A stretch of DNA of 64,000 bases, taken from positions 682,001 to 746,000 of the forward strand of contig NZ_QOIN01000048.1 in the NCBI RefSeq assembly GCF_003323715.1, given 5' to 3'. The stretch comes from Streptomyces diacarni (lineage in GTDB: Bacteria > Actinomycetota > Actinomycetes > Streptomycetales > Streptomycetaceae). This document shows, piece by piece, positions 33,848 through 42,730 of this stretch. How positions within the stretch are numbered: position 1 is the first letter of the stretch; the number at the start of each line of letters is the position of its first letter. Both the position numbers and the translations under genes were made by a program. The notes beneath the pieces are model-generated. The model was not told the DNA's origin, made no database searches, and was given only the letters and a program-made list of their open reading frames with translations.

Positions 33848-34327
33848 TCACAGAGCATCGGGAGTGCCCGAGCCGTTCGGCCCGCCGGAGGGGGAGGCGG
33901 GCGCTTCCCCCGCTCCCAGCTCGGTGAGACCGGGGAAGGCGACGCCGCTTCCTTTCCAGCGCACCGAGCGGACCGCGGCCTCGCGGAGCGCGTCGGCAGC
34001 GGCACGCCGCCGCCGTCCCTCGCTTGCCCGCACCAGGTCGGCGTACACCCCCGCGAGGCGGTCCTCCAACTGTGCCGCGAGGCGCACGGCGGCGTCGCTG
34101 TCGGGCACGGCGAAGGGCAGCGCGTAGGCGGCGGCGGCCGGCTCCGGGTCGCCGCCCAGCGAGCGGATCGTGCGGCGCAGCGCGTCCCGGCGGGAGCGGT
34201 GGGCGTCGTAGCACTCCCGCACCTGGCTCTTGCGGTCGGCAGCTATGCGGCCACCGACGACTCCGTAGCCGTAGACGGCGGCGTGTTCGGCACGCAACGC
34301 GGCCTGCACGGCGTTCAGTTCTTTCAT
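33848..34327 (-). CDS. ferritin-like DUF4439 protein
   Basis: A 159-residue four-helix protein. The first helix LNAVQAALRAEHAAVYGYGVVGGRIA and second CYDAHRSRRDALRRTI carry Glu and His in the spacing of ferritin-like metal ligands, and a third helix (RLAAQLEDRLAGVYADLV) adds another acidic residue; the fourth (ALREAAVRSVRWKG) lacks the matching His, so metal binding is uncertain. The ATG overlaps the stop of the upstream lipoprotein gene as ATGA, so the two are co-expressed. The tail is Pro/Gly/Ser-rich. Function is unknown. Confidence 0.8.
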   Translation of the reverse strand: MKELNAVQAALRAEHAAVYGYGVVGGRIAADRKSQVRECYDAHRSRRDALRRTIRSLGGDPEPAAAAYALPFAVPDSDAAVRLAAQLEDRLAGVYADLVRASEGRRRRAAADALREAAVRSVRWKGSGVAFPGLTELGAGEAPASPSGGPNGSGTPDAL

Positions 34328-35016
34328 TCGTCCGTCGCCCCCTCGCCCTTTCCGCCGTCGTCCTTGCCGCCGCCCCGGCCGTCTTGTTCGGCTCCCCCCG
34401 AGGCCTTGCCGGGCTCGCCCGAGGCCCTGCCGTGCTCGTCGAGGAGGAAGCTGTGCGCCGCACCGCAGGCGGCTATCGAGGCGAGCAGCCGGGCGATCTG
34501 TGGCTCCGCCCCGGCCAGCGCCTTCGTCCGCGCGGAGGAGAGCCGCCGCTCGGCTTCGGCGAGCGCGGCGAGGGCCTTCTTCTCGTCCTCGGGCACCGAG
34601 GAGGTGTCCGGGCTGGGCGGCTTGGCCGACGGCTCGGGGCCGGTACTGCTGCCCGGCTGCCGGCCCCGCCGGGGCGCGCCCGAGGGGGAGGGGGAGCCGG
34701 TGCCGGACTCGCTCCCGCGCAGCACTCTGACGTGCCGGGCGACCTCCGCGCGCAGCGGGCGCAGCCGCGCGGCCGTGGCCGGATGCACCTTCGCGGTGCC
34801 GTCGTAGCGGGCCAGCAGGTGCTCGCTGTCGCGGGCCGCGCGGTGGCGCAGGCCCGCGGCCGCTCCCCGGTGCCCCGCGTCGTCCGTCGCGTCCCTCCCG
34901 TCCGTACAGCCCGCGGCGAGCGGAGTCGCGAGAGCCGCGCCACCGGCGCCGAGCGCGCCGGTCAGCAGCGACCTGCGGCGCGGTCGGGCCGTTGCCGGTG
35001 ACGGCGTGAGCGACAT
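34324..35016 (-). CDS. twin-arginine lipoprotein, partner of the DUF4439 protein
   Basis: A 230-residue exported lipoprotein. The N-terminus ARPRRRSLLTGALGAGGAAL with LAAGC is a Tat-like signal with a lipobox. The mature part has a helical block (LLARYDGTAKVHPATAARLRPLRAEVARHV) and, after a Ser/Pro-rich linker, another (KKALAALAEAERRLSSARTK, then ARLLASIAACGAAHSFLLDEH), which again looks like half of a ferritin-like bundle. The ATG with GGGAG five bases upstream was preferred to a GTG two codons earlier. It is divergent from rimP and coupled to the DUF4439 gene. Confidence 0.72.
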   Translation of the reverse strand: MSLTPSPATARPRRRSLLTGALGAGGAALATPLAAGCTDGRDATDDAGHRGAAAGLRHRAARDSEHLLARYDGTAKVHPATAARLRPLRAEVARHVRVLRGSESGTGSPSPSGAPRRGRQPGSSTGPEPSAKPPSPDTSSVPEDEKKALAALAEAERRLSSARTKALAGAEPQIARLLASIAACGAAHSFLLDEHGRASGEPGKASGGAEQDGRGGGKDDGGKGEGATDE

Positions 35017-35402
35017 GGGCACTCCCTGGGGGTGGGCGGCGGGCTCGGCTCGGGCGGGACGGACGGTCGGCCCGATGGGCGGGCACGCGCGGGGCGGTTC
35101 CTGACCTGGGGCGCCGTGGCGGCACGCCGCTCACCGCCCCGCGAGAGTACCCGGGCTGCTTCCCCGAGCCGCCGCGGGCCACCCCGCCGGGACGCGCGCG
35201 CACCCGGACGCCGCACACCGGACACCTGTCGCGGCACACGTGACGCCGTCGTCCGGGCGGCTCACCGCGGGGCCGTGGTTCCGGCAGCCGCGCGTTCGGC
35301 AACCGGGTCCGCGCGGCCCGCCACAGACGATAGGCTTGGTCGGCGACACGCCCCTTCCACGAGGCCCCCTACAACAGCACACGCGGCCGAGGAGTCACCC
35401 GG
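35017..35402. promoter_or_regulatory. divergent region upstream of rimP
   Basis: No gene is seen in these 386 bases. TAGGCT at 35331-35336 is a good -10 candidate for the rimP-nusA-infB operon, about 67 bases before the rimP start; a convincing -35 is not visible. No tRNA gene is present here, unlike the corresponding enterobacterial operon. Confidence 0.4.
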
Positions 35403-35975
35403 ATGAGCACCACCCAGAGCGAGAGGCTGCGCGGACTGCTGGAACCGCTTGTCAGCAAGAGGGGGTTGGATCTCGACGAGATCGCAGTGACCCCGGCCGG
35501 AAAGCGGCGCGTGCTGCGCGTCGTCGTGGACGCTGACGACGGGGTCCAGTTGGACACCTGCGCGGAGCTGAGCCGTGCCTTCTCCGAACTGCTCGACGAG
35601 AGCGACGCGATGGGCGGCGCCCCGTACGTGCTGGAGGTCACCTCGCCCGGGGCCGACCGCCCGCTGACCGAGCAGCGGCACTACCGCCGCGCCACCGGGC
35701 GGCTCGTCAAGGCGCAGCTGACCCCCGAGGCGGGCGGTGGCGAGGTGATCGCCCGGATCGTCGGTGTCGACGAGGAGGGCATCGACCTCCAGGTACCGGG
35801 GGTCAAGGGGCGCAAGCCGACATCCCGCCGCTTGGCGTTCGAGGAGATCGCCAAGGCGCGGGTCGAGATCGAGTTCAACCGCAAGGCCGCGGACGCCGTC
35901 GGCGCAGCGCGGTCCACGTCCGCGGCTGACGGCGCGGAAGCCGCCGAGGACGACGAGAAAGAGGAGGAGGCGTAG
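35403..35975 (+). CDS. rimP: ribosome maturation factor RimP
   Basis: Cytoplasmic factor for 30S subunit maturation; 190 residues. The conserved N-terminal LRGLLEPLVSKRGLDLDEI and the central EVTSPGADRPLTEQRHYRRATGR are diagnostic. The acidic C-terminal tail (DGAEAAEDDEKEEE) is typical of actinomycete forms. GAGGAG lies eight bases before the ATG. It is the first gene of the rimP-nusA-ylxR-infB cluster, with two bases between its stop and the nusA start. Confidence 0.94.
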   Translation: MSTTQSERLRGLLEPLVSKRGLDLDEIAVTPAGKRRVLRVVVDADDGVQLDTCAELSRAFSELLDESDAMGGAPYVLEVTSPGADRPLTEQRHYRRATGRLVKAQLTPEAGGGEVIARIVGVDEEGIDLQVPGVKGRKPTSRRLAFEEIAKARVEIEFNRKAADAVGAARSTSAADGAEAAEDDEKEEEA

Positions 35976-35977
35976 CC

Positions 35978-37000
35978 GTGGACATCGACATGAGTGCCCT
36001 GCGTGGGCTGGTCAGGGAGAAGGAGATCTCCCTCGATCTGCTGATCGAGGCGATCGAGTCGGCCCTCCTCATCGCGTACCACCGCACCGAGGGCAGCAGG
36101 CGCGACGCCCGCGTCGAGCTGAACCAGAAGAGCGGGCACGTGACGGTCTGGGCGAAGGAGAGCGCCGAGGAGCTCGAAGAGGGCGCCCAGCCGCGGGAGT
36201 TCGACGACACCCCCACCGGTTTCGGCCGCATCGCCGCGACGACGGCCAAGCAGGTCATCCTGCAGCGGCTGCGGGACGCCGAGGAGGAGGTCACCTTCGG
36301 CGAGTACGCGGGCCGCGAGGGCGATGTCGTGGCGGGCGTCGTGCAGCAGGGCAAGGACCCCAAGAGCGTGCTGGTGGACATCGGCAAGCTGGAGGCGATC
36401 CTGCCGCCGCAGGAGCAGGTGCCCGGCGAGGACTACGCGCACGGCACGCGGCTGCGCACCTACGTGGTGCGGGTGGCGAAGGGCGTGCGCGGCCCCTCCG
36501 TGACGCTGTCGCGCACCCACCCCAACCTCGTGAAGAAGCTCTTCGAGCTGGAGGTTCCGGAGATCGCGGACGGTTCGGTGGAGATCTCCGCCATCGCCCG
36601 CGAGGCCGGCCACCGCACCAAGATCGCCGTGCGGTCGACGCGCTCGGGGCTCAACGCCAAGGGCGCCTGCATCGGCCCGATGGGCGGCCGGGTGCGCAAC
36701 GTCATGGCGGAGCTGCACGGTGAGAAGATCGACATCGTGGACTGGTCGGAGGAGCCGGCGGATCTGGTGGCCAACGCGCTCTCTCCCGCGCGGGTCAGCA
36801 AGGTGGAGATCATCGACCTGGCCGCCAGGTCGGCGCGCGTGACCGTGCCGGACTACCAGCTGTCGCTGGCCATCGGCAAGGAGGGGCAGAACGCCCGGCT
36901 CGCCGCCCGGCTCACCGGCTGGCGCATCGACATCCGTCCGGACACGGCGGACGCCGCCGGCGCGGCTGACGGCGCCAGCCAGGTGGCCGACCAGGGCTGA
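35978..37000 (+). CDS. nusA: transcription termination/antitermination factor NusA
   Basis: RNA polymerase-associated elongation factor, 340 residues. It has the N-terminal domain (MSALRGLVREKEISLDLLIEAI), an S1 domain (about 125-195) and two KH domains including AIAREAGHRTKIAVRS and GACIGPMGGRVRNVMAELHGEKIDI, then LSLAIGKEGQNARLAARLTGW. The acidic C-terminal repeats of proteobacterial NusA are absent, as expected for actinomycetes. The GTG start follows a GGAGGAGG stretch within the end of rimP; an ATG four codons later is possible. Confidence 0.96.
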   Translation: MDIDMSALRGLVREKEISLDLLIEAIESALLIAYHRTEGSRRDARVELNQKSGHVTVWAKESAEELEEGAQPREFDDTPTGFGRIAATTAKQVILQRLRDAEEEVTFGEYAGREGDVVAGVVQQGKDPKSVLVDIGKLEAILPPQEQVPGEDYAHGTRLRTYVVRVAKGVRGPSVTLSRTHPNLVKKLFELEVPEIADGSVEISAIAREAGHRTKIAVRSTRSGLNAKGACIGPMGGRVRNVMAELHGEKIDIVDWSEEPADLVANALSPARVSKVEIIDLAARSARVTVPDYQLSLAIGKEGQNARLAARLTGWRIDIRPDTADAAGAADGASQVADQG

Positions 37001-37113
37001 GATCCGCCGCCTGTGCGCGATCCGGCCACGGAGTGTGGTCGGCTACGTGCGTTCCGGCTGCGAAAGGGTAACGACGTCCGCACCCCCCACGGGGTTACGG
37101 GGCTTCGGGGAGG

Positions 37114-37119
37114 TAGACT
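37114..37119 (+). promoter_or_regulatory. -10 element for a leaderless ylxR-infB transcript
   Basis: TAGACT lies six bases before the GTG of ylxR, in a locally AT-rich spot (TAGACTTAATCA), and no ribosome binding site is visible. The spacing predicts a transcript starting at or next to the start codon. It would let ylxR and infB be expressed independently of the rimP promoter. Confidence 0.5.
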
Positions 37120-37125
37120 TAATCA

Positions 37126-37464
37126 GTGTCTGGCCGGACGCGCGGTCGGTCGCGCCCTCAGCGCACCTGCGTGGGCTGCCGGGAGTGCACCGACAAGGGC
37201 GCTCTGCTGCGAGTGGTGCTGACCGGGGGCAGCGTGATCCCCGATCTTCGCGGTAGGCTGCCCGGTCGGGGTGCGTATCTGCACCCCGTTCCCTCCTGTC
37301 TTGAGCAGGCCGTCCGGCGCCGGGCGTTCAACCGGGCCTTCCGGGGTCCGGGACCGTTCGACGTCGCACAGCTGCGCGAGCAGGTGGAGCGCACCGCACA
37401 AGCACCGAAAGAGACCCGTACGGAGCGTCCGTACCGGGAGAGGTACCTCGCGAGTGGGAAGTAG
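37126..37464 (+). CDS. ylxR: YlxR-family nucleic-acid-binding protein
   Basis: A 112-residue basic protein with the YlxR signature RTCVGCR and GRGAYLHP near the start. It is always found between nusA and infB. Family members bind RNA and have been linked to RNase P and to gene regulation; the exact role here cannot be read. The basic C-terminal tail (ETRTERPYRERYL) is longer than in short family members. The GTG start seems leaderless. Confidence 0.9.
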   Translation: MSGRTRGRSRPQRTCVGCRECTDKGALLRVVLTGGSVIPDLRGRLPGRGAYLHPVPSCLEQAVRRRAFNRAFRGPGPFDVAQLREQVERTAQAPKETRTERPYRERYLASGK

Positions 37465-37565
37465 GTCGAGATTGCGATGAGCACTCGATGAGTACGCGAT
37501 GAGTACGCCCATGCATCAGTAGCGAAGGTCCGGCGGACGATCTCCCCCGGGCCGTAAGGAGCGAA

Positions 37566-40500
37566 GTGGCTAAGGTCCGGGTATACGAACTCGCCAAGGA
37601 ACTTGGAGTCGAGAGCAAGGTCGTCATGGCCAAGCTCCAGGAACTCGGCGAATTCGTCCGTTCGGCGTCCTCGACCATCGAGGCGCCGGTTGTCCGAAAA
37701 CTGACTGACGCGTTCGACGCGAGCGGTGGCGCGAAGAAGTCCGCCGCGAAGCCCGCGGCGCCCAAGAAGGCCGCCCCCGGGTCGGCCGCGCCCAAGCCGG
37801 GTGCGAGCGCACCCAAGCCGGGCGCGCCCAAGCCGGGCCCCAAGCCGGCCCAGCCGGCCCCCGAGGCCCCGGTCACCCCCGCGCCGAGCCCCGCCCAGGG
37901 CGAGGCCGCCCCCGCCGAGACCCCGAAGCCGGGCCAGGGCCCCAAGCCCGGGCCCAAGCCGGGTCCGCAGCCCGCCGCACCGGCCAAGCCGGACTTCCAG
38001 GCACCGCCGGCCCCGAGCGGGCCGAAGCCGGGCGGCCAGGGCCGTCCGCAGGGCGGAAACCAGGGCCCCAAGCCGGGCCAGGCGCCGAGGCCGGGCGGCC
38101 AGGGCCGTCCGCAGGGCGGCGGCCAGGGCGCCAAGCCGGGCCAGGCCCCCAAGCCGGGCGGTCGTCCGGCGGGTCCGCGCCCGGGCAACAACCCCTTCAC
38201 CTCCGGTGGCTCCACCGGCATGGCGCGCCCGCAGGCGCCCCGGCCGGGTGGCGCGCCCAAGCCGGGCCAGCCCCCGAAGCCGGGTGCGCCCAAGCCGGGC
38301 CCCGGTGGCGGCGGCGGTGCCCAGGGCGGTCCGCGTCCGCAGGCCCCGGGTGGTCAGCGTCCTTCGCCGGGCAACATGCCGCGGCCGCAGGCCCCGCAGG
38401 GCGGCGGCCCGCGCCCCGGCGGTAACCGTCCGAACCCCGGCATGATGCCGCAGCGTCCGGCCGCGGGTCCGCGCCCCGGCCCGGGCCGTGGCGGTCCGGG
38501 CGGCGGTGGCCGTCCGGGCGGCGGCGGCGGTGGCCGTCCCGGCTTCGGCGGTCGCCCCGGTGGCGGCGGCGGTGGCCGTCCGGGTGGCGGCGGCGGTTTC
38601 GCCGGTCGTCCGGGTGGCGGTGGCCGTCCCGGCTTCGGCGGTCGTCCGGGTGGTCCCGGTGGCCGTGGCGGCACGCAGGGTGCCTTCGGCCGTCCCGGCG
38701 GTCCGGCGCGTCGCGGTCGCAAGTCGAAGCGGCAGAGGCGCCAGGAGTACGAGCAGATGCAGGCGCCGTCCGTCGGCGGTGTGATGCTGCCGCGCGGCAA
38801 GGGCGAGACCGTCCGGCTGTCGCGTGGTGCCTCGCTCACGGACTTCGCGGAGAAGATCAACGCCAACCCGGCGTCGCTGGTCCAGGTGATGTTCAACCTG
38901 GGCGAGATGGTCACCGCGACCCAGTCCGTCTCCGACGAGACGCTGCACCTGCTCGGCGACGAGATGAACTACGTCGTCCAGATCGTCAGCCCGGAGGAGG
39001 AGGACCGCGAGCTGCTCGAGTCCTTCGACATCGAGTTCGGCGAGGACGAGGGCGGCGAGACGGCGCTCATGCCGCGTCCGCCGGTGGTGACCGTCATGGG
39101 TCACGTCGACCACGGTAAGACGCGCCTGCTGGACGCGATCCGCAAGACCAACGTCATCGCGGGCGAGGCCGGCGGCATCACCCAGCACATCGGTGCCTAC
39201 CAGGCGGCGACGGAGGTGAACGGCGAGGAGCGCCGGATCACCTTCATCGACACCCCGGGTCACGAGGCGTTCACCGCCATGCGTGCCCGTGGTGCCAAGT
39301 CGACGGACATCGCGATCCTCGTGGTCGCGGCGAACGACGGCGTGATGCCGCAGACCGTCGAGGCGCTGAACCACGCCAAGGCGGCCGAGGTCCCGATCGT
39401 CGTCGCGGTCAACAAGATCGACGTCGAGGGTGCCGACCCGACCAAGGTCCGCGGCCAGCTGACCGAGTACGGGCTGGTGGCCGAGGAGTACGGCGGCGAC
39501 ACGATGTTCGTGGACATCTCCGCGCGCGAGGGTCTGAACATCGAGGAGCTGCTGGAGGCGGTCGTCCTCACGGCTGACGCCTCGCTCGACCTGCGGGCCA
39601 ACCCCGACCAGGACGCGCAGGGCCTCGCGATCGAGGCCCACCTCGACCGCGGCCGCGGCGCCGTGGCCACCGTGCTGGTGCAGCGCGGCACGCTCAAGGT
39701 CGGCGAGACGATGGTGGTGGGCGACGCCTACGGCCGCGTCCGCGCGATGCTCGACGACAAGGGCGAGAACATCAAGGAAGCGGGTCCCTCGACCCCTGTC
39801 CTGGTGCTGGGTCTGACCAACGTCCCGGGCGCCGGCGACAACTTCCTGGTGGTGGACGAGGACCGCACGGCACGGCAGATCGCCGAGAAGCGCGCGGCGC
39901 GCGAGCGCAACGCCGCCTTCGCCAAGCGGACCCGCCGCGTCTCCCTGGAGGACCTGGACAAGGTGCTCAAGGCGGGCGAGGTGCAGCAGCTCAACCTCAT
40001 CATCAAGGGCGACGCGTCCGGTTCGGTGGAGGCCCTGGAGTCCTCCCTGCTCCAGCTCGACGTCGGCGAAGAGGTCGACCTGCGCATCCTGCACCGCGGT
40101 GTGGGTGCGGTCACCGAGACCGACATCGACCTGGCGACCGGCTCCGACGCCATCGTCATCGGCTTCAACGTCCGCGCCGAGGGGCGTGCGACGCAGATGG
40201 CCGAGCGCGAGGGCGTGGACGTCCGCTACTACTCGGTCATCTACCAGGTGATCGAGGAGATCGAGGCGGCCCTCAAGGGCATGCTCAAGCCGGAGTACGA
40301 AGAGGTCGAGCTGGGTACGGCGGAGATCCGCGAGATCTTCCGCTCGTCCAAGCTGGGCAACATCGCCGGTGTCCTCATCCGCTCCGGCGAGGTGCGCAGG
40401 AACACCAAGGCCCGCGTCGTGCGCGACGGCAAGGTCGTGGCGGAGAACCTCAACATCGAGGGCCTGCGCCGCTTCAAGGACGACGTCACCGAGATCCGCG

Positions 40501-40598
40501 AAGGGTTCGAGGGCGGTATCAACCTCGGCAACTTCAACGACATCAAGATCGACGACATGATCGCCACCTACGAGATGAGGGAGAAGCCCCGCGGCTGA
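37566..40598 (+). CDS. infB: translation initiation factor IF-2
   Basis: GTPase that brings initiator tRNA to the ribosome; 1010 residues. The N-terminal IF-2N domain (AKVRVYELAKELGVESKVVM) is followed by a long Pro/Gly/Lys- then Gly/Arg-rich linker at about 55-390, typical of Streptomyces IF-2. A second IF-2N-like domain (LPRGKGETVRLSRGASLTDFAEKI) precedes the G domain with GHVDHGKT near residue 511, DTPGHEAF and NKID. AAGGAG lies five bases before the GTG. The linker DNA is repetitive and should not be mistaken for a mobile or CRISPR repeat. Confidence 0.97.
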   Translation: MAKVRVYELAKELGVESKVVMAKLQELGEFVRSASSTIEAPVVRKLTDAFDASGGAKKSAAKPAAPKKAAPGSAAPKPGASAPKPGAPKPGPKPAQPAPEAPVTPAPSPAQGEAAPAETPKPGQGPKPGPKPGPQPAAPAKPDFQAPPAPSGPKPGGQGRPQGGNQGPKPGQAPRPGGQGRPQGGGQGAKPGQAPKPGGRPAGPRPGNNPFTSGGSTGMARPQAPRPGGAPKPGQPPKPGAPKPGPGGGGGAQGGPRPQAPGGQRPSPGNMPRPQAPQGGGPRPGGNRPNPGMMPQRPAAGPRPGPGRGGPGGGGRPGGGGGGRPGFGGRPGGGGGGRPGGGGGFAGRPGGGGRPGFGGRPGGPGGRGGTQGAFGRPGGPARRGRKSKRQRRQEYEQMQAPSVGGVMLPRGKGETVRLSRGASLTDFAEKINANPASLVQVMFNLGEMVTATQSVSDETLHLLGDEMNYVVQIVSPEEEDRELLESFDIEFGEDEGGETALMPRPPVVTVMGHVDHGKTRLLDAIRKTNVIAGEAGGITQHIGAYQAATEVNGEERRITFIDTPGHEAFTAMRARGAKSTDIAILVVAANDGVMPQTVEALNHAKAAEVPIVVAVNKIDVEGADPTKVRGQLTEYGLVAEEYGGDTMFVDISAREGLNIEELLEAVVLTADASLDLRANPDQDAQGLAIEAHLDRGRGAVATVLVQRGTLKVGETMVVGDAYGRVRAMLDDKGENIKEAGPSTPVLVLGLTNVPGAGDNFLVVDEDRTARQIAEKRAARERNAAFAKRTRRVSLEDLDKVLKAGEVQQLNLIIKGDASGSVEALESSLLQLDVGEEVDLRILHRGVGAVTETDIDLATGSDAIVIGFNVRAEGRATQMAEREGVDVRYYSVIYQVIEEIEAALKGMLKPEYEEVELGTAEIREIFRSSKLGNIAGVLIRSGEVRRNTKARVVRDGKVVAENLNIEGLRRFKDDVTEIREGFEGGINLGNFNDIKIDDMIATYEMREKPRG

Positions 40599-40615
40599 CG
40601 GTTCCCTGCCGCTCG

Positions 40616-40641
40616 GACCACCACCCTGAGAGGTGGTGGTC
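40616..40641 (+). terminator. hairpin terminator after infB
   Basis: GACCACCACC (40616-40625) pairs perfectly with GGTGGTGGTC (40632-40641) across a 6-base loop, starting 17 bases after the infB stop. Confidence 0.7.
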
Positions 40642-40694
40642 GGGCGACGGGCGGGCGAGGGAGAGGCCGCGCGGCTGATCGCGTCTCGTGATCC

Positions 40695-40732
40695 GGGGTC
40701 GACCGGCGGAAGTAATTCCGTCGATCGGCCCC
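40695..40732. other. 17-bp imperfect hairpin with GTAA loop
   Basis: The arms 40695-40711 and 40716-40732 pair over 17 positions with two G-U type pairs and one mismatch, closed by the four-base loop GTAA, a GNRA-type tetraloop. It lies between the infB terminator and the DUF503 gene and could be a second terminator or a structured leader. Confidence 0.5.
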
Positions 40733-40824
40733 GGCCGGTGCGTGTACGGTGCGAGTGACGCGTACGCCACCGGCTGCCGCCGGCGGCGCCCCAAGTGCCC
40801 CACGGGTGGCATGACCCGCACTGT

Positions 40825-41121
40825 ATGTACGTAGGGACGCTGTCCTTCGATCTGCTTCTCGGCGACGTGCACTCGCTCAAGGAGAAGCGCTCCGTCGTCC
40901 GCCCCGTCCTCGCCGAGCTGCAGCGCAAGTACGCGGTGAGCGTGGCGGAGACGGGTGAGCAAGGTCTCTACCGCAGGACCCGTATCGGTCTGGCGGCGGT
41001 CTCCGGGGACGCGGGGCATCTGACCGACGTGCTCGACCGCTGCGAGCGGCTGGTCGCGGCACGCCCCGAAGTGGAGTTGCTGTCCGTCCGGCGGCGGTTC
41101 CACGGCGAAGACGACGAGTAG
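40825..41121 (+). CDS. DUF503 (YlxP-like) protein
   Basis: A 98-residue conserved protein of the infB-rbfA neighbourhood. The start MYVGTLSFDLLLGDVHSLKEKRSVVRPV is the family signature; related YlxP proteins have been linked to ribosome biogenesis, but the role is not settled. The ATG has no ribosome binding site; the frame is open ten codons upstream. It is separated from rbfA by 202 bases. Confidence 0.87.
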   Translation: MYVGTLSFDLLLGDVHSLKEKRSVVRPVLAELQRKYAVSVAETGEQGLYRRTRIGLAAVSGDAGHLTDVLDRCERLVAARPEVELLSVRRRFHGEDDE

Positions 41122-41323
41122 GCAAGCCGGAAGCGAGACACCCGGGCTTCCGGAATCGGGAGCGGGCCGGCACCGGGCCGAACCCGCAGACGGACGAACA
41201 TCGGGAACCCACCCCCGTACGGGCCCCCGGGCCCACCGAGTGGGAAAGATACGCGGGAACGCGAACAGAGGCAGGAAGCCGCCGCGCGTGCGAGCGGGCG
41301 GCGCGGAGCAAGGAGACGGACCA

Positions 41324-41800
41324 GTGGCCGACAACGCACGGGCCCAGAGGCTGGCGGACCTCATCCGTGAGGTGGTCGCGGAGAAGCTGCACCGGGGGAT
41401 CAAGGACCCGCGGCTCGGCACACATGTGACCGTCACGGACACCCGGGTCACCGGGGATCTGCGGGAAGCGACGGTCTTCTACACCGTTTACGGTGACGAC
41501 GAGGACCGCAAGGCGGCCGCGGCCGGGCTGGAGAGCGCCAAGGGTGTGCTCCGCACGGCGGTGGGCCAGGCGGCGGGCATCAAGCACACGCCGAGCCTGG
41601 CGTTCGTGGCGGACGCGCTGCCGGAGAACGCCAAGACGATCGACGACGCGCTCGCCCGCGCCCGGGCCGCCGACGAGGAGGTGCGCAAGGCCTCCTCGGG
41701 CGCCTCGTACGCCGGGGAGGCGGACCCGTACCGCAAGCCGGGCGAGTTCGACGCCGACGGCCCCCAAGACGGTGGAGACGGCGAGGACGAGAGCGCCTGA
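41324..41800 (+). CDS. rbfA: 30S ribosome-binding factor A
   Basis: Factor for late 16S rRNA maturation, 158 residues. It has the family segments RAQRLADLIREVVAEKL, DPRLGTHVTVTDTRVTGDLR and LRTAVGQAAGIKHTPSLAFV. A charged, probably disordered tail of about 40 residues follows (EADPYRKPGEFDADGPQDGG). AAGGAG lies eight bases before the GTG; an earlier in-frame start would add a basic stretch not seen in the family. truB follows after three bases. Confidence 0.94.
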   Translation: MADNARAQRLADLIREVVAEKLHRGIKDPRLGTHVTVTDTRVTGDLREATVFYTVYGDDEDRKAAAAGLESAKGVLRTAVGQAAGIKHTPSLAFVADALPENAKTIDDALARARAADEEVRKASSGASYAGEADPYRKPGEFDADGPQDGGDGEDESA

Positions 41801-41803
41801 ACC

Positions 41804-42730
41804 GTGGCACGCAAGAGAGACAACGGCCCCGGCGGGCTGATCGTCGTCGACAAGCCCGCCGGGTTCACCTCGCACGACGTCGTGGCCAAGCTGCGCGGTA
41901 TGGCGCGCACCCGGCGCGTCGGTCACGCGGGCACGCTCGACCCGATGGCGACGGGCGTGCTCGTCCTCGGCACCGAGCGGGCGACCCGGCTGCTGGGACA
42001 CCTCGCCCTCACCGAGAAGGAGTACGTGGCCACCGTCCGGCTCGGTCAGGAGACGGTGACCGAGGACGCCGAGGGCGAGATCACCGGCGTCCAGGGCGCC
42101 AAGGGGCTGGAGCGGGCACGCGTGGACGCCGCCGTGGCCGCGCTGACGGGACGGATCGAGCAGGTCCCCTCCGCGGTCAGCGCCGTCAAGGTCGACGGCA
42201 AGCGTGCCTACGCGCGGGTGCGTGAGGGCGAGGAGGTGGAACTGGCCGCACGGCCCGTCACCGTCTCCTCGTTCCTGGTGCACGACGTGCGCGAGGAGGC
42301 GGCCGAGGACGGCACCCCGGTCACCGACCTGCTGGTCTCGGTGGTCTGCTCGTCCGGCACGTATGTGCGGGCGCTCGCCCGAGACCTGGGATCGGCCCTC
42401 GGTACGGGCGGCCATCTGACGGCACTGCGGCGCACACGCGTCGGACCTTACGGACTGGACGGCGCGCACACGCTGGCACAGCTCCAAGAGCGGGTGGACG
42501 CGGAGCAGCCGCTGCCTGTCGTCCCGCTGGGGCAGGCCGCGGCGGCGGCGTTCGCACGCTGGGACGTCGACGAGGACCAGGCGCGCCGCATCGGGAACGG
42601 CGTGCAACTGCGCATGCCGGCGGGGCAGTTCGGTCCCGGCCCTGTCGCGGTGTTCGCTCCCCGGAAGCGGTTCGTCGCTCTGGTGGAGCAGCGGGACGGC
42701 AAGGCCAGGAGCCTGGCCGTCTTCGTGTGA
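41804..42730 (+). CDS. truB: tRNA pseudouridine(55) synthase
   Basis: Makes pseudouridine 55 in the T loop of tRNAs; 308 residues. The catalytic aspartate D46 is in GHAGTLDPMATGVL, and GLIVVDKPAGFTSHDVV, the start of the fold, precedes it. The later blocks SAVKVDGKRAYARVREG and CSSGTYVRALARDLG are typical. The C-terminal PUA-like domain is present (about 235-308). The GTG is three bases after the rbfA stop, so translation is probably coupled. Confidence 0.95.
   Translation: MARKRDNGPGGLIVVDKPAGFTSHDVVAKLRGMARTRRVGHAGTLDPMATGVLVLGTERATRLLGHLALTEKEYVATVRLGQETVTEDAEGEITGVQGAKGLERARVDAAVAALTGRIEQVPSAVSAVKVDGKRAYARVREGEEVELAARPVTVSSFLVHDVREEAAEDGTPVTDLLVSVVCSSGTYVRALARDLGSALGTGGHLTALRRTRVGPYGLDGAHTLAQLQERVDAEQPLPVVPLGQAAAAAFARWDVDEDQARRIGNGVQLRMPAGQFGPGPVAVFAPRKRFVALVEQRDGKARSLAVFV

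Noticed and set aside
35017..35402. A tRNA gene upstream of rimP, as found in enterobacteria
   Set aside because: No cloverleaf-compatible sequence with a T-loop GTTCGA-type block and matching acceptor arms was found.
37740..38740. Dense repeats in infB that look like a repeat array
   Set aside because: They keep the reading frame and encode the Pro/Gly/Arg-rich linker normal for Streptomyces IF-2; there are no constant repeats with unique spacers, so this is not CRISPR.
37158..40928. A minus-strand open frame of over 1250 codons opposite infB
   Set aside because: The product is a Thr/Ala/Arg-rich mirror of the infB linker and G domain with no domain of its own.
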